Origin: Paramicrobacterium agarici | GTDB lineage: Bacteria; Actinomycetota; Actinomycetes; Actinomycetales; Microbacteriaceae | DNA: 64,000 nucleotides | NCBI RefSeq assembly: GCF_002563955.1 | Contig: NZ_PDJE01000001.1 | Span: 1,240,001 to 1,304,000 of the forward strand | Direction of reading: 5' to 3' | Shown: positions 1 to 8,750 of the stretch, piece by piece | Numbering within the stretch: the first letter of the stretch is position 1 | Layout of the letters: every line of letters starts with the position of its first letter | Position numbers and translations under genes: made by a program | The notes under the pieces: model-generated | Seen by the model: the letters and a program-made list of their open reading frames with translations, nothing else | The model's database searches: none | Told to the model about the DNA's origin: nothing

Positions 1-1
1 C

Positions 2-2158
2 GCACGCCGATCGGCCCCCACCTGGCTGCGCGTGCTGATTCCCGTCGCGCTCATTCTGGCGTGGCTTGCCGTCGGCGGCGCCGGTGGCCAGGCCTTCGGC
101 GAGGTTAACGATGTCGCCGAGAACGACCAGGAACAGTTTCTCCCGGCCAGCGCCGACGCCACGAAGGTCAGCGACCTGCAGACCGAGTTTCGGGGCGACG
201 ACGTCATTCCGGCGATTCTCGTGTTCGAGCGCGACGGAGGGGTGACGGATGCTGATCACGAGGCGATCAGCGACATCGTCGACGCCGTCACAGACATCGA
301 CGGGGTCGACGAAGACGGGGTCTCGCCGGCGATCGACTCCAAGGACGGCGAGGCGGTGCAGGTGATCGCCTCGCTCGACACCGAAATCAAGCCCGCCGAC
401 ACCGTCGAGAAGATCCGGGGGTATCTCGACGACAACACGCCCGAAGGTCTGTATGTTGCGGTCACCGGTCCTGCGGGGCAGTCGGCAGACATCGTCGACG
501 CGTTCAGCGGGCTCGACGGGCTGCTGCTCATCGTGGCGCTCGCCGTCGTGCTGGTCATTCTCATCGTCGTGTACCGGTCACCGATGCTGCCGCTCATCGT
601 GCTCGGCACGAGCATGATGGCGCTGACCGCGGCTATGTTCACGGTCGTGGAGCTGGCGAAGGCCGACGTGCTCGTGCTGTCGGGGCAGACGCAGGGCATT
701 CTGATGATCCTCGTGATTGGTGCCGCGACCGACTACTCGCTTCTCTACGTGTCTCGATATCGCGAGGCCCTTCGCGAGCTCGAGGGCAAGTGGGATGCCA
801 CGTGGGCGGCGCTCCGCGGGTCCACGCCCGCAATCCTCGCCTCGGGCGGCACCGTGATCGCCGGTCTGCTCTGCCTTCTCGTCAGCGACCTCAACTCGAA
901 CAAGGCCCTCGGGCCCGTCGCCGCGATCGGCATCGTCTTCGCTCTCATCGCGGCGCTCACGTTGCTGCCCGCACTGCTCTACTGGGCCGGTCGGGCCGCA
1001 TTCTGGCCGCTTCGCCCCGCGCACGGAAGCACTCACAAGCACGCGGTCAACGCGTCGTCGAAGGGGCTCTGGCCCGCCGTCGCACGCCTCGTCTCGCGTC
1101 GGCCCCGCATAATCTGGATCGCGAGCGTCGTCGTGCTCGCAGCGGCATCCTTCGGCCTTATCGGCTTGAAGGCCGACGGCGTCTCGCAGAGCGAATTCGT
1201 CACGGGACACTCGGAGGCTCGTGAGGGCCAGGGCGTTCTCGACGAGCACTTTCCGGGCGGGTCAGGGACCCCCGCGGTCATCGTCGGCCCCGAAGACGAA
1301 CTGCAGTCGATGGCCGACACGATCCTGGCAACGGACGGCGTCGACTCTCTCGCCGTGCTGACCGACGACTCTGCAAGCGGCACCGCGGAGGTCACGACGG
1401 ACGGCATCGAGCCGGCGTTCGGGCCGAACGGTCCCGTGAAGGCCGACCCGACGGTCATCGACGGGCAGATCATGCTCGAGGCGACGCTCGAGGGCCCCGG
1501 CGACTCGGCGGAGGCCGAAGAAACCGTGTCCGCGCTGCGCGAGGCGCTGCCCGACACGGGCGAGAACGCGGTGCTCGTCGGAGGAGTGGCGGCGACGGCA
1601 ATCGATACGAACGCGGCGGCCGTTCATGATCGCAACCTCGTGATCCCGCTCGTGCTCATCGTCATTCTGATCATCCTCATGATTCTGCTGCGCTCGATCC
1701 TGGCTCCCGTGCTGCTCGTGATGACCGTGGTGCTCTCGTTCGCCGCCGCGCTGGGCATCTCGTCACTCGTGTTCAACCACATCTTCGAGTTCCCCGGCGC
1801 AGACCCGAGCGTTCCGCTGTTCGGCTTCGTGTTTCTCGTCGCCTTGGGGATCGACTACAACATCTTCCTCATGACGCGCGTTCGCGAGGAGTCCGTCGCC
1901 CATGGCACGCGCGAGGGCATCGCGCGCGGTCTTGTCGCGACGGGAGGAGTGATCACGTCGGCGGGCATCGTGCTGGCGGCGACCTTCGCGGCGCTCGGCG
2001 TGCTGCCGATTCTGTTCCTCGCGCAGATCTCGTTCATCGTGGCGTTCGGCGTGCTTCTCGACACGATCCTTGTGCGGTCGCTGCTCGTGCCAGCGCTCAG
2101 CATCGACATCGGCAAAGCGATCTGGTGGCCCAGCAAGCTCTCGCGCACTCTAAACTAA
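2..2158 (+). CDS. MMPL/RND-family transporter, 5'-truncated by window edge
   Basis: Large integral membrane exporter of the MMPL branch of the RND superfamily, usually moving lipids or drugs across the membrane by proton motive force. The frame is open to the left edge (residues ARRSAPTWLR precede the GTG at 32), so the true start lies outside the window. Two halves are visible, each with a soluble loop followed by a cluster of membrane segments (about residues 165-330 and 545-700 of the visible part). Each half has the family's charged intramembrane signature: ATDYSLLYVSRYREAL in the first and GIDYNIFLMTRVREE in the second. The stop lies 5 bp before pyrE. The substrate is unknown. It is distinct from the second MMPL gene at 41290-44007, which has an extra C-terminal domain. 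Confidence 0.9.
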   Translation, partial: ARRSAPTWLRVLIPVALILAWLAVGGAGGQAFGEVNDVAENDQEQFLPASADATKVSDLQTEFRGDDVIPAILVFERDGGVTDADHEAISDIVDAVTDIDGVDEDGVSPAIDSKDGEAVQVIASLDTEIKPADTVEKIRGYLDDNTPEGLYVAVTGPAGQSADIVDAFSGLDGLLLIVALAVVLVILIVVYRSPMLPLIVLGTSMMALTAAMFTVVELAKADVLVLSGQTQGILMILVIGAATDYSLLYVSRYREALRELEGKWDATWAALRGSTPAILASGGTVIAGLLCLLVSDLNSNKALGPVAAIGIVFALIAALTLLPALLYWAGRAAFWPLRPAHGSTHKHAVNASSKGLWPAVARLVSRRPRIIWIASVVVLAAASFGLIGLKADGVSQSEFVTGHSEAREGQGVLDEHFPGGSGTPAVIVGPEDELQSMADTILATDGVDSLAVLTDDSASGTAEVTTDGIEPAFGPNGPVKADPTVIDGQIMLEATLEGPGDSAEAEETVSALREALPDTGENAVLVGGVAATAIDTNAAAVHDRNLVIPLVLIVILIILMILLRSILAPVLLVMTVVLSFAAALGISSLVFNHIFEFPGADPSVPLFGFVFLVALGIDYNIFLMTRVREESVAHGTREGIARGLVATGGVITSAGIVLAATFAALGVLPILFLAQISFIVAFGVLLDTILVRSLLVPALSIDIGKAIWWPSKLSRTLN

Positions 2159-2163
2159 GGGGC

Positions 2164-2712
2164 GTGACTGACGCGCGCACTCAACTCATCGACCACATCA
2201 AGGCCGAGGCTGTGTTCCACGGGGACTTCACTCTGACGAGTGGAAAGAAGGCGACGTTCTACGTCGACCTGCGCAAGGTGAGCCTCGACCACCGGGTCGC
2301 CCCGCTGATCGGGCAGGTCATGCTCGATCTCGTCGCAGACGTTCCCGACGTCTTCGCCGTCGGCGGACTCACGATGGGAGCAGACCCCATCGCGGCCGCC
2401 GTCCTGCACCAGGGTGCTGCTCGCGGCTCCGACATCGACGCGTTCGTCGTGCGCAAAGAGCCCAAGGACCACGGTCGAGGCAAGCAGGTAGAGGGCCCCG
2501 ATCTCGCGGGCAAGCGCGTCATCGTCGTCGAAGACACGTCAACGACCGGCGGGTCTCCTCTCACCGCGATCGAGGCGCTCACGAAGGTTGGCGCGGAGAT
2601 CGCCGGAGTGGCCGTCGTGGTTGACCGCGACACCGGAGCACGCGAAGCTATCGAAGAAGCGGGGTATGACTATTACGCCGCTCTGAGCCTGAACGACTTG
2701 GGATTGGCATAG
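2164..2712 (+). CDS. pyrE: Orotate phosphoribosyltransferase
   Basis: Catalyses orotate + PRPP to OMP in pyrimidine synthesis (182 aa). The phosphoribosyltransferase loop VIVVEDTSTTGGSPLTAIEA is clear (about residues 120-139), and the N-terminal FTLTSGKKATFYVDLRKV is typical of OPRTase. I chose GTG 2164: upstream in-frame starts would run into the MMPL gene, and the family normally begins close to this point. A TAAACT hexamer ends 8 bp before the GTG and a purine-rich AAGGGG is also close, so initiation may be leaderless or SD-led. The stop overlaps the GTG of the next gene by one base, which suggests co-transcription with the septum-formation-like gene. Confidence 0.93.
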   Translation: MTDARTQLIDHIKAEAVFHGDFTLTSGKKATFYVDLRKVSLDHRVAPLIGQVMLDLVADVPDVFAVGGLTMGADPIAAAVLHQGAARGSDIDAFVVRKEPKDHGRGKQVEGPDLAGKRVIVVEDTSTTGGSPLTAIEALTKVGAEIAGVAVVVDRDTGAREAIEEAGYDYYAALSLNDLGLA

Positions 2713-4529
2713 TGACTCCACGCGACGACGACGAGAAGCGCGCAGACAAACACCGCGGCCGGAGCGACCGGCCTGGCGAGAACGGCGCGGGTCAGAACGG
2801 CTCGGGCGACCAGGGTGCGGACTGGCTGTTGTCGCAGCTTGACGACACGGGCGCGTACAGCACGATCGACGATGAGCCTGCGCCTCGTCCCGAGAACGAG
2901 ACGCGGTGGTCGCGGCGTCGCTTTCGGCGCAGGCAGGAGCGCGCACAGGCGGACGGATCGGCGGATGCTGGTGAGCCGACGAGCCCTTCTGTGACACCGT
3001 CCCCCGAGGCTGCACCTCGTGAGGAGCAGCCTCTTGATGACGACGCCCCCACGCGCGCTTTCGACGCGATCGCCGATCGCCCGGTTGAGAAGCCCGTTGT
3101 TCCTCCTCGGCGCACTGACGGCGTTTTCGCCTGGGGGCTGACCCCCAACGACGCCGTCGACCCTCTCGTCGCCGCCCAGCGCGAGACAGACGAGCAGAAG
3201 CCCGATGCGAACGAGCCCGCCGCAGCCGATGCTGAGACGACGGGGGTCGACGCCGGAGAGCCGACTCAGGCGTTCGACCCGTTCGCCGACCACGAGTTCG
3301 AGCCGGTGTCGCCGGAGCAGGCCGCTGTCGACGAAGCGCTCGCGAAGCCCGGAGCGTATGAGCGACTCTATGGCGAGGCGACGCTGTCGGCACTGGATGC
3401 CGCCGATGACGACGATGCCGTTGACGAGCCGAATGCAGAGGAGGTTCCCGCTCCCAAATCGGCGGTCGCCGCGGAGCCCGCCGATGATGAGCCGGCTCTC
3501 GCTCCGGAGCCCGTTGACGATGCGGGCGTGATCGACGACGAGCCGTTGCCCGCCGATGAGACCTCAGACCAGGATGCTGTCGACGAGGACGCACCCGCAG
3601 CCCCTGGCCGGGGCGAAGACGCTGAGCAGCCCGAAGACTCTGAGCAGAACGATGCTCCTGACCTCGGCATCCTCGACCTCTTCGGCGGGCGCACGGGCGA
3701 AAGCCCCGGCAAGGCCGCTGGCACGCCGGAGACTCCTCCCGCGACGCCTGAACCGGCGTGGGTGTCGGGCTCGCGCTCCGCTGATGCGCCGAGTTCGGCT
3801 GCCGACTCCGACACGAGCGCGCGTCTGCGCGCCCTGTTCGAAAGCACCGCGACGGCCCCCGCGCCAACGCAGGCACCTGCCGCTGACACACGAGCGGAGC
3901 CAAGCGCACCGCGTGCGTCATCTGCTGCCACGACGACGGGGGCGAGCTCCGCAGGCGGAGGCTCCGGCGGAGGCTCACGCGGCACTCGTCCTCTCGTTCT
4001 TGTCGGACTCGCTGTCGCGGCCATCGTGGTGCTCGGAGGACTCTTCTGGGTCGGAACGCTGATTCCCGGCATGGTGTCTGCCTCGCAGCCTGAAGCGACA
4101 GAGTCGAGCACCCCGACGCCGACGCAGTCCCTTCCGGCTGAGGGGACGCTGCCCGCGGGAACGTACGCGTGGGATCAGCTTCGCGGAGGCGAATGCCTCG
4201 GTGAGTACCAGTCTCCGTGGGCAGAGGAGTTCACAGTCGTCGACTGCGAGGCCGAGCACGATGCGCAGCTCGTCGCCGTCGGCACCATGTCAGACGACGA
4301 GGGAGCAGCCTTCCCCGGCGAAGACGAACTCGCGAGCCAGATCTACCTTCTGTGCAGCGACCCGGGCGTCATCGATCTCGCGAAAGCGGGCGAGTACGGA
4401 GACGTTCAGGTGCAGGGCAGCTATCCCGTCACCGAAGAGCAGTGGAACGACGGGCAGCGCAACTACTACTGCTTTGTCGATCGTGCGTCAGGCGAACCGC
4501 TGACCGGAAGCCTCGTACCGGCCGAGTAG
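2712..4529 (+). CDS. Septum-formation-domain membrane protein with long acidic N-terminus
   Basis: 605 aa. About 420 N-terminal residues are Asp/Glu/Ala/Pro-rich and probably disordered. One transmembrane helix follows (about 425-447, LVLVGLAVAAIVVLGGLFWV), then a Ser/Thr/Pro linker and an extracytoplasmic domain (about 475-605) with paired cysteines (GGECLGEY, VVDCEAEHDAQL, LCSDPG, YYCFVD). The VDCxxxHDAQ pattern matches the Septum_form family (PF13845 by recollection), seen in actinobacterial membrane proteins. Start GTG 2712 overlaps the pyrE stop (TAGTG). The exact role is unknown. The topology suggests a single-pass protein with its Cys-rich domain outside. The very long acidic cytoplasmic arm is unusual and makes the N-terminal half uninformative for homology. 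Confidence 0.75.
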   Translation: MTPRDDDEKRADKHRGRSDRPGENGAGQNGSGDQGADWLLSQLDDTGAYSTIDDEPAPRPENETRWSRRRFRRRQERAQADGSADAGEPTSPSVTPSPEAAPREEQPLDDDAPTRAFDAIADRPVEKPVVPPRRTDGVFAWGLTPNDAVDPLVAAQRETDEQKPDANEPAAADAETTGVDAGEPTQAFDPFADHEFEPVSPEQAAVDEALAKPGAYERLYGEATLSALDAADDDDAVDEPNAEEVPAPKSAVAAEPADDEPALAPEPVDDAGVIDDEPLPADETSDQDAVDEDAPAAPGRGEDAEQPEDSEQNDAPDLGILDLFGGRTGESPGKAAGTPETPPATPEPAWVSGSRSADAPSSAADSDTSARLRALFESTATAPAPTQAPAADTRAEPSAPRASSAATTTGASSAGGGSGGGSRGTRPLVLVGLAVAAIVVLGGLFWVGTLIPGMVSASQPEATESSTPTPTQSLPAEGTLPAGTYAWDQLRGGECLGEYQSPWAEEFTVVDCEAEHDAQLVAVGTMSDDEGAAFPGEDELASQIYLLCSDPGVIDLAKAGEYGDVQVQGSYPVTEEQWNDGQRNYYCFVDRASGEPLTGSLVPAE

Positions 4530-4544
4530 GGCGAACGGCGCCGC

Positions 4545-5345
4545 TCAGTAGGTCTCGGTCTCAATCGGCTCGTCGTTGAGCAGCTCGGCGACGCTTCCGA
4601 GCACCTCGTTCGGGCGGAACGGATACTTCTCGATCTCTGCCTGGTCGCTGATCCCCGTGAGCACCAGCACGGTGTGCAGTCCCGCTTCGATGCCGGCGAC
4701 GACGTCGGTGTCCATGCGGTCGCCGATCATTCCCGTGTTCTCGGAGTGTGCGCCGATGCGGTTGAGCGCCGAACGGAACATCATGGGGTTCGGCTTGCCC
4801 ACGACGTAAGGGTCCCTGCCCGTCGCCTTGGTGATGAGTGCAGAGATCGCCCCGGTGGCGGGCAGCACGCCCTCGGCACTGGGTCCCGTGGCATCCGGAT
4901 TTGTCGCGATGAATCGCGCGCCCTTATTGATGCAGCGGATCGCCTTGGTGATCGCCTCGAACGAGTAGTTGCGCGTCTCGCCGACGACGACGAAGTCGGG
5001 GTTGACCTCCGTCATGATGAAACCCGCTTCGTGGAGCGCCGTTGTGAGACCCGCCTCGCCGATGACGAACGCGGATCCGCCGGGGGCCTGCTCCTTGAGG
5101 AACGCCGCCGTCGCGAGCGCTGACGTCCAGATCGACTCCTCGGGCACATCGAGTCCGGAGGCTCTGAGGCGGGCGCTGAGATCGCGCGGCGTGAAGATGG
5201 AGTTGTTCGTGAGTACGAGGAACGGCTTGTTCTCGAATCGCCACTGCTGCAGCAGGTCGGATGCTCCGGGCACAGCCTGGTTCTCATGAACGAGAACGCC
5301 GTCCATGTCGGTGAGCCAGCATTCGATCTCGTCACGGGTGCGCAC
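4545..5345 (-). CDS. HAD-IIA family hydrolase (NagD-like phosphatase)
   Basis: 266 aa haloacid-dehalogenase phosphatase of the NagD/p-nitrophenyl phosphatase type. The catalytic motif I is LTDMDGVLVHEN (Asp13/Asp15). The motif II region is FLVLTNNSIFTPRDLSARL, and the C-terminal motif is GDRMDTDVVAGIEAG, which binds magnesium. Between them lies the C2-type cap typical of HAD-IIA. It starts with GTG 5345 preceded by an AGAGGAGAG Shine-Dalgarno sequence. It is convergent with the septum-formation-like gene (15 bp between stops) and divergent from fdhD. Family members dephosphorylate small sugar or nucleotide phosphates; the substrate cannot be read here. Confidence 0.88.
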   Translation of the reverse strand: MRTRDEIECWLTDMDGVLVHENQAVPGASDLLQQWRFENKPFLVLTNNSIFTPRDLSARLRASGLDVPEESIWTSALATAAFLKEQAPGGSAFVIGEAGLTTALHEAGFIMTEVNPDFVVVGETRNYSFEAITKAIRCINKGARFIATNPDATGPSAEGVLPATGAISALITKATGRDPYVVGKPNPMMFRSALNRIGAHSENTGMIGDRMDTDVVAGIEAGLHTVLVLTGISDQAEIEKYPFRPNEVLGSVAELLNDEPIETETY

Positions 5346-5428
5346 GGGTTCTCTCCTCTGGGTGTGGGGACGCCTCCAGTGTATGCGGCAGAGGTGTCGC
5401 GCAGCTTGCCGGTGCCAGTGCGCGATGC

Positions 5429-5440
5429 TAGACCTGAGGT
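5429..5440 (+). promoter_or_regulatory. Probable leaderless promoter of fdhD
   Basis: The hexamer TAGACC (5429-5434) ends 7 bp before the GTG start of fdhD, and there is no separate Shine-Dalgarno sequence. The context gcta....tgaggt matches that before the TrmH gene at 10768. Spacing of this kind puts the transcript start at the start codon. Confidence 0.5.
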
Positions 5441-6307
5441 GTGGGCAGAATCACCGCTCGACGACGAGTCGCACGCTATACCGTTGGTGAGCGCATTTCG
5501 GTGCGTGACGATCACCTCGCCGTCGAGGAGCCACTCGAGATTCGCATCGGTGGCTCGCCTCTCACCATGACCATGCGCACGCCGGGCGACGACGTCGAGC
5601 TCGCCACGGGATTTCTGCTGTCTGAGGGCATCGTGACCTCTGCCGAGCAGGTGCGCGCGGCAATGCACTGCGCACCAGACGGCGAAGAGAACACCTACAA
5701 CGTGCTCGACGTGACGCTCGACCCTGTGCGGGCCGCCGTGGCCGCTGACCTCACGCGGGCGTTCACGACGACGAGTGCGTGCGGGCTGTGCGGCAAGAGC
5801 AGCATCGACGCCATTCGCGCGACGTCGGCATTCGACCTGAGCAACGACGACACGGTCGTCGACGCGGAGTTCATTGCCACACTGCCTGTGCGGCTGCGCG
5901 GCGGCCAGTCTGCGTTCGAGAAGACGGGCGGGCTGCACGCGGCGGCGCTCTTCGATGCGGCGACGGGCGAGCTGCTCGTTCTGCGCGAAGACGTCGGTCG
6001 GCACAACGCCGTGGACAAGGTGATCGGCTGGGCGCTGTCCGCCGGCAGGGTCGCGCGCAGTGGGCTCGTGCTCATGGTGTCGGGTCGAGCGAGCTTCGAG
6101 CTGGCGCAGAAGGCGTTCATGGCCGGCATCCCCCTTCTCGCCGCTGTGTCGGCGCCGTCGTCGCTGGCCGTGGAGATGGCGGAGGATGTGGGGCTCGGGC
6201 TCGTCGGATTCGTGCGCGACAACCGCATGGTCGTGTACGCGGGCGCAGAGCGCGTGACGAACGAGAGCGCAGCGCAGCAGCGCGCGGTGAAAGCGAGGAC
6301 GGCGTGA
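5441..6307 (+). CDS. fdhD: Formate dehydrogenase accessory sulfurtransferase FdhD
   Basis: 288 aa. FdhD takes sulfur from IscS-type desulfurase and sulfurates the molybdenum cofactor that is inserted into formate dehydrogenase-like enzymes. The catalytic CxxC is present as SACGLCGKSS (Cys114, Cys117). The family signatures LATGFLLSEGIV and REDVGRHNAVDKVIG are intact, as is the C-terminal SGRASFELAQKA. The GTG start follows a TAGACC -10-like hexamer by 7 bp, so the mRNA is probably leaderless. The stop overlaps the GTG of the downstream oxidoreductase by 4 bases (GTGA). That strongly suggests coupled expression and that the downstream enzyme is its client. Confidence 0.95.
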   Translation: MGRITARRRVARYTVGERISVRDDHLAVEEPLEIRIGGSPLTMTMRTPGDDVELATGFLLSEGIVTSAEQVRAAMHCAPDGEENTYNVLDVTLDPVRAAVAADLTRAFTTTSACGLCGKSSIDAIRATSAFDLSNDDTVVDAEFIATLPVRLRGGQSAFEKTGGLHAAALFDAATGELLVLREDVGRHNAVDKVIGWALSAGRVARSGLVLMVSGRASFELAQKAFMAGIPLLAAVSAPSSLAVEMAEDVGLGLVGFVRDNRMVVYAGAERVTNESAAQQRAVKARTA

Positions 6308-8565
6308 CCGACGAGACTCGGGTGTCGAAGCCGAAGGACTGGGCGGCGGGCGTTCCGGGCGTTGCCCACGCCATGGTGCCCGCGCTGAAGGACGTCGGCG
6401 TCGGCCGGTCGCTCAAAGGACTTCTGACCATGAATCAGAAGGACGGCTTCGACTGCATGAGCTGCGCGTGGGAAGATCCGCCCGAGCGCAAGACGTTCGA
6501 GTTCTGCGAGAACGGTGCGAAGGCCTTCGTGTGGGAGGCGACGCCGATTCTCGTCGAGAGCGACTTCTGGGCGCAGCATCCGGTGTCTGAACTTGCCGGC
6601 AAAACGGACTACTGGCTCGGACAGCAGGGGCGCCTCACCGAGCCCGTGTACAAGGCCGAGGGCGATGACCATTACCGCCCCGTGTCGTGGGAGCGCGCGT
6701 TCGAGATTCTGGCAGACGAGCTGAACAGCCTCGATTCGCCCGACGAGGCGGCGTTCTACACGAGCGGCCGCACCGCGAACGAGACCGCCTTTCTCTACCA
6801 GCTGTTCGTGCGCGCCTTCGGCACGAACAACCTGCCCGACTGCTCGAACATGTGCCACGAGTCGACCGGCACGGCGATGAGCAACACCGTCGGCGTGGGT
6901 AAGGCGACCGTGCGGTACGACGACTTCGAGAAGGCCGACCTCATCATCGTGATGGGGCAGAACCCCGGAACCAACCATCCGCGCATGCTGACCGCGCTCG
7001 AAGACGCGAAGCGGAATGGCGCGAGCATCGTCGCGGTGAATCCGCTGCCCGAGGCCGGGATGAAGCGCTACAAAAACCCGCAGACCGCGCGGGGAATCAT
7101 CGGAAGAGGCACCGATCTCGCCGACCAGTACCTTCAGGTCAAGCTCGCCGGCGACATGGCGCTGCTTCAGTCACTGTCGAAGCGCGTGCTGGATGCTGAG
7201 GCGCAACGCGGCGGGATCATCGACCGGGAGTTCATCGACCGACACTGCGTTCGCTTTGACCAGTTCGCGGCGAACCTGGAGTCGCTCGATGAGGAGCGTG
7301 TGCTCGAGGCGACGGGGATCACGTCTGCCGAGATCGACGAGCTTGCCGAGCGATACATGTCGAGCGAGCGGGTGATCATCACGTGGGCGATGGGGCTCAC
7401 GCAGCACGAGTTCGCGGTGCCGGCGATCACAGAGATCATCAATCTGCTGATGCTGCGCGGAAACATCGGCAAGCCGGGCGCTGGAGCGTCGCCGATCCGC
7501 GGGCACAGCAACGTGCAGGGCGATCGCACGATGGGCATCTGGGAGAAGATGCCCGACGCGTTTCTCGATGCGCTCGACCGAGAGTTCGGCGTTACGGTGC
7601 CTCGCGAGCACGGGTGGGATGCTGTCGGCACGGTGCGCGCCATGCGCGACGGCGCCGTCACGGTGCTTGTCGCGCTCGGAGGCAACTTCGCCAAGGCGAT
7701 CTCAGACACCGACGTCTCAGAGGCAGCGCTGCGCAACACGCGGCTGACCGCGCAGATCTCGACGAAGCTCAACAGGTCGCACGCCGTCGTCGGCGAGACA
7801 GCGCTGATTCTTCCCGTGCTCGGGCGCAGCGAGATCGACAGACAGCGGTCGGGGGAGCAGTTCGTGACCGTCGAAGACACGGTCGCGGCGATTCACGCGT
7901 CGAAGGGCACGCTCGAGCCGGTCGCGCCGGGTCTGCTCTCTGAGGTTTCCGTGGTCACGCGCATGGCGCGCGCTGTACTGGGGGAGGGCGGCCCGATCGA
8001 CTGGGCGCATTTCGAGCATGATTACGACAGCATCCGCGACCGCATTGCGCACGTTGTTCCGGGATGCGAAGACTTCAATGCCAAGGTGCGAACCCCTGGC
8101 GGGTTCGACCTGCCGCACGGCCCGCGCGACAGCCGCACGTTCCCGACCGAGACCGGCAAGGCGCAGTTCGCGGTGAACGAGTTGCGCACGATCGATGTTC
8201 CGCCTGGGCGCCTGCTGCTGCAGTCGCTGCGCAGTCACGACCAGTTCAACACGACCATCTACAGCAACAACGACCGGTACCGCGGCGTGAAGAACGGCAG
8301 GCACGTCATCTTCGTGAACGCCGATGATCTCGCCGAACTCGGCATTGCAGACGGTGCGATCGTCGACATCCACGGCGAATGGAGCGACGGCATCGATCGC
8401 GTCGCGAAAGGGTTCAGGGTGATCGCGTATCCCACGGCCAAGGGCTGCGTTGCCACGTACTTTCCCGAGGCGAACGTGCTCGTTCCGCTCGACTTCACGG
8501 CGCACGGCAGCAATACTCCGGTGTCGAAGTCGATCGTCGTGCGCCTCGAGCAGGTCGCGGGCTAG
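6304..8565 (+). CDS. FdhF/YdeP-family molybdopterin oxidoreductase
   Basis: 753 aa bis-MGD molybdenum enzyme related to formate dehydrogenase alpha subunits and closest in style to E. coli YdeP. N-terminal FDCMSCAW (Cys51, Cys54) resembles the YdeP FDCxxCAW motif, so the classical four-cysteine iron-sulfur motif of FdhF is not complete. NMCHESTG (Cys184) sits where formate dehydrogenases carry the Mo-ligand Cys or Sec. MGQNPGTNHPR, PIRGHSNVQG and a C-terminal molydop-binding domain (DQFNTTIYSNNDRYRG onward) support the family. The open frame extends far upstream, but GTG 6304, overlapping the fdhD stop, gives the normal family length. No electron-transfer subunit is adjacent. YdeP has been linked to acid resistance; the substrate here is unknown. 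Confidence 0.88.
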   Translation: MTDETRVSKPKDWAAGVPGVAHAMVPALKDVGVGRSLKGLLTMNQKDGFDCMSCAWEDPPERKTFEFCENGAKAFVWEATPILVESDFWAQHPVSELAGKTDYWLGQQGRLTEPVYKAEGDDHYRPVSWERAFEILADELNSLDSPDEAAFYTSGRTANETAFLYQLFVRAFGTNNLPDCSNMCHESTGTAMSNTVGVGKATVRYDDFEKADLIIVMGQNPGTNHPRMLTALEDAKRNGASIVAVNPLPEAGMKRYKNPQTARGIIGRGTDLADQYLQVKLAGDMALLQSLSKRVLDAEAQRGGIIDREFIDRHCVRFDQFAANLESLDEERVLEATGITSAEIDELAERYMSSERVIITWAMGLTQHEFAVPAITEIINLLMLRGNIGKPGAGASPIRGHSNVQGDRTMGIWEKMPDAFLDALDREFGVTVPREHGWDAVGTVRAMRDGAVTVLVALGGNFAKAISDTDVSEAALRNTRLTAQISTKLNRSHAVVGETALILPVLGRSEIDRQRSGEQFVTVEDTVAAIHASKGTLEPVAPGLLSEVSVVTRMARAVLGEGGPIDWAHFEHDYDSIRDRIAHVVPGCEDFNAKVRTPGGFDLPHGPRDSRTFPTETGKAQFAVNELRTIDVPPGRLLLQSLRSHDQFNTTIYSNNDRYRGVKNGRHVIFVNADDLAELGIADGAIVDIHGEWSDGIDRVAKGFRVIAYPTAKGCVATYFPEANVLVPLDFTAHGSNTPVSKSIVVRLEQVAG

Positions 8566-8635
8566 ACCCTCTGTGGAGCGCGCCGTTACCCACGCACGGG
8601 TATGGGCGTGATGTCGACGGCAGGGCTGTGCACAG

Positions 8636-8728
8636 TTTCGGAAATGTGCTGTGACGTCTCGGGGAGATCCATGCAATCTCGGGCCGCGCGCCGATGTCGA
8701 GCGTCTAAACGACTGAGATTTCCGAAAT
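8636..8728. repeat. Pair of ATTTC(C/G)GAAAT-type palindromic boxes
   Basis: The 185-bp gap between the oxidoreductase and the convergent mntR-like gene holds TTTCGGAAAT (8636-8645) and ATTTCCGAAAT (8718-8728). The two boxes are inverted relative to each other and each is nearly self-palindromic. No coding frame was supported here. The function is unknown: a protein-binding pair or a long-stem RNA are both possible. Confidence 0.4.
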
Positions 8729-8750
8729 ACGTGCTTTGCCGAGCGTCGGA

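Noticed and set aside
2539..3978. Minus-strand frame opposite the septum-formation-like gene
   Set aside because: The Arg-rich, low-complexity product is the mirror of a long acidic plus-strand region.
5695..6978. Minus-strand frame opposite fdhD and the oxidoreductase
   Set aside because: No motif, no Shine-Dalgarno sequence, and both real genes on the other strand are clear.
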